Assembly: GCF_002260525.1 (NCBI RefSeq) | Contig: NZ_MRYI01000003.1 | Coordinates: forward strand, 186,001-250,000 | DNA from: Hahella sp. CCB-MM4 | Lineage (GTDB): Bacteria; Pseudomonadota; Gammaproteobacteria; Pseudomonadales; Oleiphilaceae | DNA: 64,000 nucleotides | Direction of reading: 5' to 3' | Shown here: piece after piece, positions 62,287 through 64,000 of the stretch | Position numbering within the stretch: the first letter of the stretch is position 1 | Layout: each line of letters starts with the position of its first letter | The notes under the pieces: model-generated | Databases searched by the model: none | Told to the model about the DNA's origin: nothing | Seen by the model: the letters and a program-made list of their open reading frames with translations, nothing else | Position numbers and translations under genes: made by a program

Positions 62287-63729
62287 ATGCACTGGTTCTA
62301 TATGCACTTCCCCCATCTGTATGGAGAAACCTGGCATCCGCCATTTGAGCAGCAACGCCCGGTAATCCTGACCAGGGAGCAAAACAGCTGCGTCATCGAC
62401 GCCAATGATGCTGCCCGTCGTCAGGGAGTGGAGCCGGGAATGATGGTGAATACGGCATTCTGCCTAATTCCGGAAATGGATATCTTCACCATACTCCCTC
62501 ATAAGGAAAACCAGGCGTTGAAACGCGCTGCCAGGTTTGCCTACCGATTCTCAGGCTGGGTAGGGCTGGACTTTCCCGACGGACTCTATCTTGAAGTGGC
62601 TTCCATGCGCCGTTTTTTTGGCGGATTACCTCAGCTCAGGGCCGGCATTGAGGAATTATTCCAGGAACTGGGATACCACTTTCATATCGCTGCCGCACCG
62701 ACTCCCAAAGCAGCCCGCATGCTGACCAGAAGCGGCATTGAACTCTGCGCTGATACATCACGTTTCCTGGAGGTGCTGAAAAGGATGCCTGTAGAGTGCC
62801 TGGAACTTCCTGAAGCCATACAAATGCGTCTGCAGAAACTGGGGCTAAGATCCGTTCATGATGTCGCTGAGTTGCCCACAGGTGATCTTTCTTATCGGGT
62901 GGACAAAGAGCTGGCCATGTATCTGAGTCAGGCACTCGGTCATGCGGAATGGAAACCGGAACCCTTTGAGATACCCGAAAACTTCCGCCTGAAAACCGAC
63001 ATGGAGCAGGAGTTCGAGTCTCTCACCCCTCTACTGTTTCCGCTGGCCTCGGCCGTCAAAAGATTTTGCCGCTTTTTGCAGAACCGCTGTCTTGTGAGTC
63101 AGAGCCTGACAGTGAAACTCATTCATCGAAGCCATCCCGACACCACCATGCCGATTCATCTGGCCACAGCGGATAACCGGGTGGATGCCTGGGTTTACAT
63201 GCTGAGCATGCAAATAGAGCGGGTCACCCTGCCCGCTCCCGTGACAGGCTTTGAGCTTAAGGCATCGGAGTTTGAAGATATTCCACCCTGCTCTCTATCG
63301 CTCTTTCAGGATAGCGGTGGCGCCCATGAGGATAAAAAAGCTTACCTTCTCAACCGGCTCGCAGCACGTATTGGCGCCGACCGAATTCATTTCATCGGAC
63401 TGACGGATGATTATCGGCCGGAGAAACAGACCTTGTGCAACTCCCAGCCGTTATCTCCGGCCCCTCCTCCGGAAAACCTGGGCACTCAGGTGCCGGTCTG
63501 GCTGCTGAAACAACCGCGAGAAGTCGATATCCGTCAATACCGCCTCGTCCGGGGTCCTCTGCGCATGAATTCCGGCTGGTGGGATAACATCGCCGTCTCC
63601 CGGGATTACTACATTGCAACGACGTCCGTACCCGGCATATCAGCACCGATCTCCGGTGAAACCTCAGTATTGCACTGGCTGTACAGGGCGCCGCCACAGC
63701 AGTGGTTCCTACACGGCATCTTTGCCTGA
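62287..63729 (+). CDS. imuB: ImuB, Y-family polymerase-like mutasome protein
   Basis: The 480-residue protein resembles DinB but lacks its catalytic acids: the first motif reads MHFPHLYGE instead of a VDMD-type sequence, and the second reads GLYLEVASM. RRQGVEPGMMVNTAF and RRFFGGLPQLRAGIEELF are normal for ImuB. CSLSLFQ near residue 340 resembles the beta-clamp-binding motif by which ImuB bridges DnaE2 to the clamp. Confidence 0.92.
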   Translation: MHWFYMHFPHLYGETWHPPFEQQRPVILTREQNSCVIDANDAARRQGVEPGMMVNTAFCLIPEMDIFTILPHKENQALKRAARFAYRFSGWVGLDFPDGLYLEVASMRRFFGGLPQLRAGIEELFQELGYHFHIAAAPTPKAARMLTRSGIELCADTSRFLEVLKRMPVECLELPEAIQMRLQKLGLRSVHDVAELPTGDLSYRVDKELAMYLSQALGHAEWKPEPFEIPENFRLKTDMEQEFESLTPLLFPLASAVKRFCRFLQNRCLVSQSLTVKLIHRSHPDTTMPIHLATADNRVDAWVYMLSMQIERVTLPAPVTGFELKASEFEDIPPCSLSLFQDSGGAHEDKKAYLLNRLAARIGADRIHFIGLTDDYRPEKQTLCNSQPLSPAPPPENLGTQVPVWLLKQPREVDIRQYRLVRGPLRMNSGWWDNIAVSRDYYIATTSVPGISAPISGETSVLHWLYRAPPQQWFLHGIFA

Positions 63730-63767
63730 CACCAATCACGAGAGCAGCCATTATTACGAGAGTAGCC

Positions 63768-64000
63768 ATGAGCTTTGCCGAACTTCACTGCATCAGTAAT
63801 TTCAGTTTCCTGCGCGGGGCTTCTCATCCCGAAGAGCTGGTGCAACAGGCCATATCGGAAGGCTACAAAGGCCTTGCCATTACCGATGAATGCTCGGTTG
63901 CCGGAGTGGTAAAGGCATGGAATGAGGTCAAAGCATGGAACGAAACAAAAAAGCCGAAGGAGGAAGAGGACTTCAAACTGATCATCGGCAGCGAATTTCA
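63768..64000 (+). CDS. dnaE2: DnaE2, error-prone DNA polymerase III alpha subunit, 5' part
   Basis: The frame opens MSFAELHCISNFSFLRGASH and continues GYKGLAITDECSVAGVVKAW, the PHP-domain opening of error-prone DnaE2, and runs off the window after 77 codons. It completes the LexA-controlled imuA-imuB-dnaE2 operon. A near-repeat (CACGAGAGCAGCCAT then TACGAGAGTAGCCAT) surrounds its start. The catalytic palm is outside the window. Confidence 0.93.
   Translation, partial: MSFAELHCISNFSFLRGASHPEELVQQAISEGYKGLAITDECSVAGVVKAWNEVKAWNETKKPKEEEDFKLIIGSEF

Overview
The window reads as the chromosome of a marine-type gammaproteobacterium with polar, glycosylated flagella (roughly half G+C; gene order cheR-cheV / flgA-flgM-flgN as in Pseudomonas, Marinobacter and Hahella relatives). 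The genus cannot be fixed from the sequence alone.

Layout. (1) 1-4510: the 3' end of an ArsJ-partner GAPDH, the arsJ arsenical exporter, an RluA-type pseudouridine synthase and a long response-regulator-like protein. (2) 4677-10173: a tRNA-Ser(GGA) gene and a 5.3 kb genomic island bounded by 66-bp direct repeats of the tRNA 3' end plus its terminator. The island has no integrase. It holds a Tse2-like toxin gene broken by an in-frame stop with its small partner gene intact, a large REP-type (RAYT/Y1) transposase with flanking repeats, and an orphan integron cassette array (CALIN): five minus-strand cassettes, four complete attC sites and a truncated fifth. (3) 10174-13685: three unrecognised genes and a C-terminally truncated Rhs/YD-repeat protein. 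(4) 14207-17923: chemotaxis and flagellar genes cheR, cheV, flgA, flgM, flgN. (5) 17961-25021: acs, rdgC, the Pat-type protein acetyltransferase and a histone-deacetylase-family protein, a likely acetyl-CoA/acetylation module. (6) 25082-37216: fliS, fliD, flaG, flagellin 1, a Maf-type flagellin glycosyltransferase, flagellin 2 and a TPR-methyltransferase. (7) 37381-45391: a nonulosonic-acid locus with pseB, pseC, pseI, a cytidylyltransferase, a second divergent NeuB homologue, methyltransferases and a HAD-NUDIX fusion. It has no recognisable pseG or pseH. (8) 45682-49474: a secreted fibrinogen-domain protein and an arsenosugar cluster (two glycosyltransferases and arsS). (9) 49754-52602: tRNA-Arg(CCT) followed by accessory genes, including an intact paralogue of the Tse2-like module and a frameshifted solute-binding-protein gene. 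(10) 52775-54606: a CesT-type type III secretion chaperone and a candidate effector with a cytidine-deaminase zinc motif. (11) 54728-61267: a saccharopine-dehydrogenase-like reductase and a Gld-type ABC exporter operon with a fused permease/GldG protein. (12) 61522-64000: a LexA-boxed imuA-imuB-dnaE2 mutasome operon, cut at the window end.

How the parts fit. Flagellar promoters of both sigma-54 and sigma-28 type can be read directly, and the two flagellins appear to use different sigma factors. The nonulosonic-acid and Maf genes next to the flagellins indicate glycosylated filaments. The HAD-NUDIX fusion, overlapping pseI in a locus without pseG, is a candidate alternative route for removing UDP from the pseudaminic-acid precursor. 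The other main leads are the duplicated Tse2-like modules, the deaminase-type effector, the integrase-less cassette array and a tandem 40-bp duplication of the pseI 3' end that now encodes the tail of the neighbouring cytidylyltransferase.
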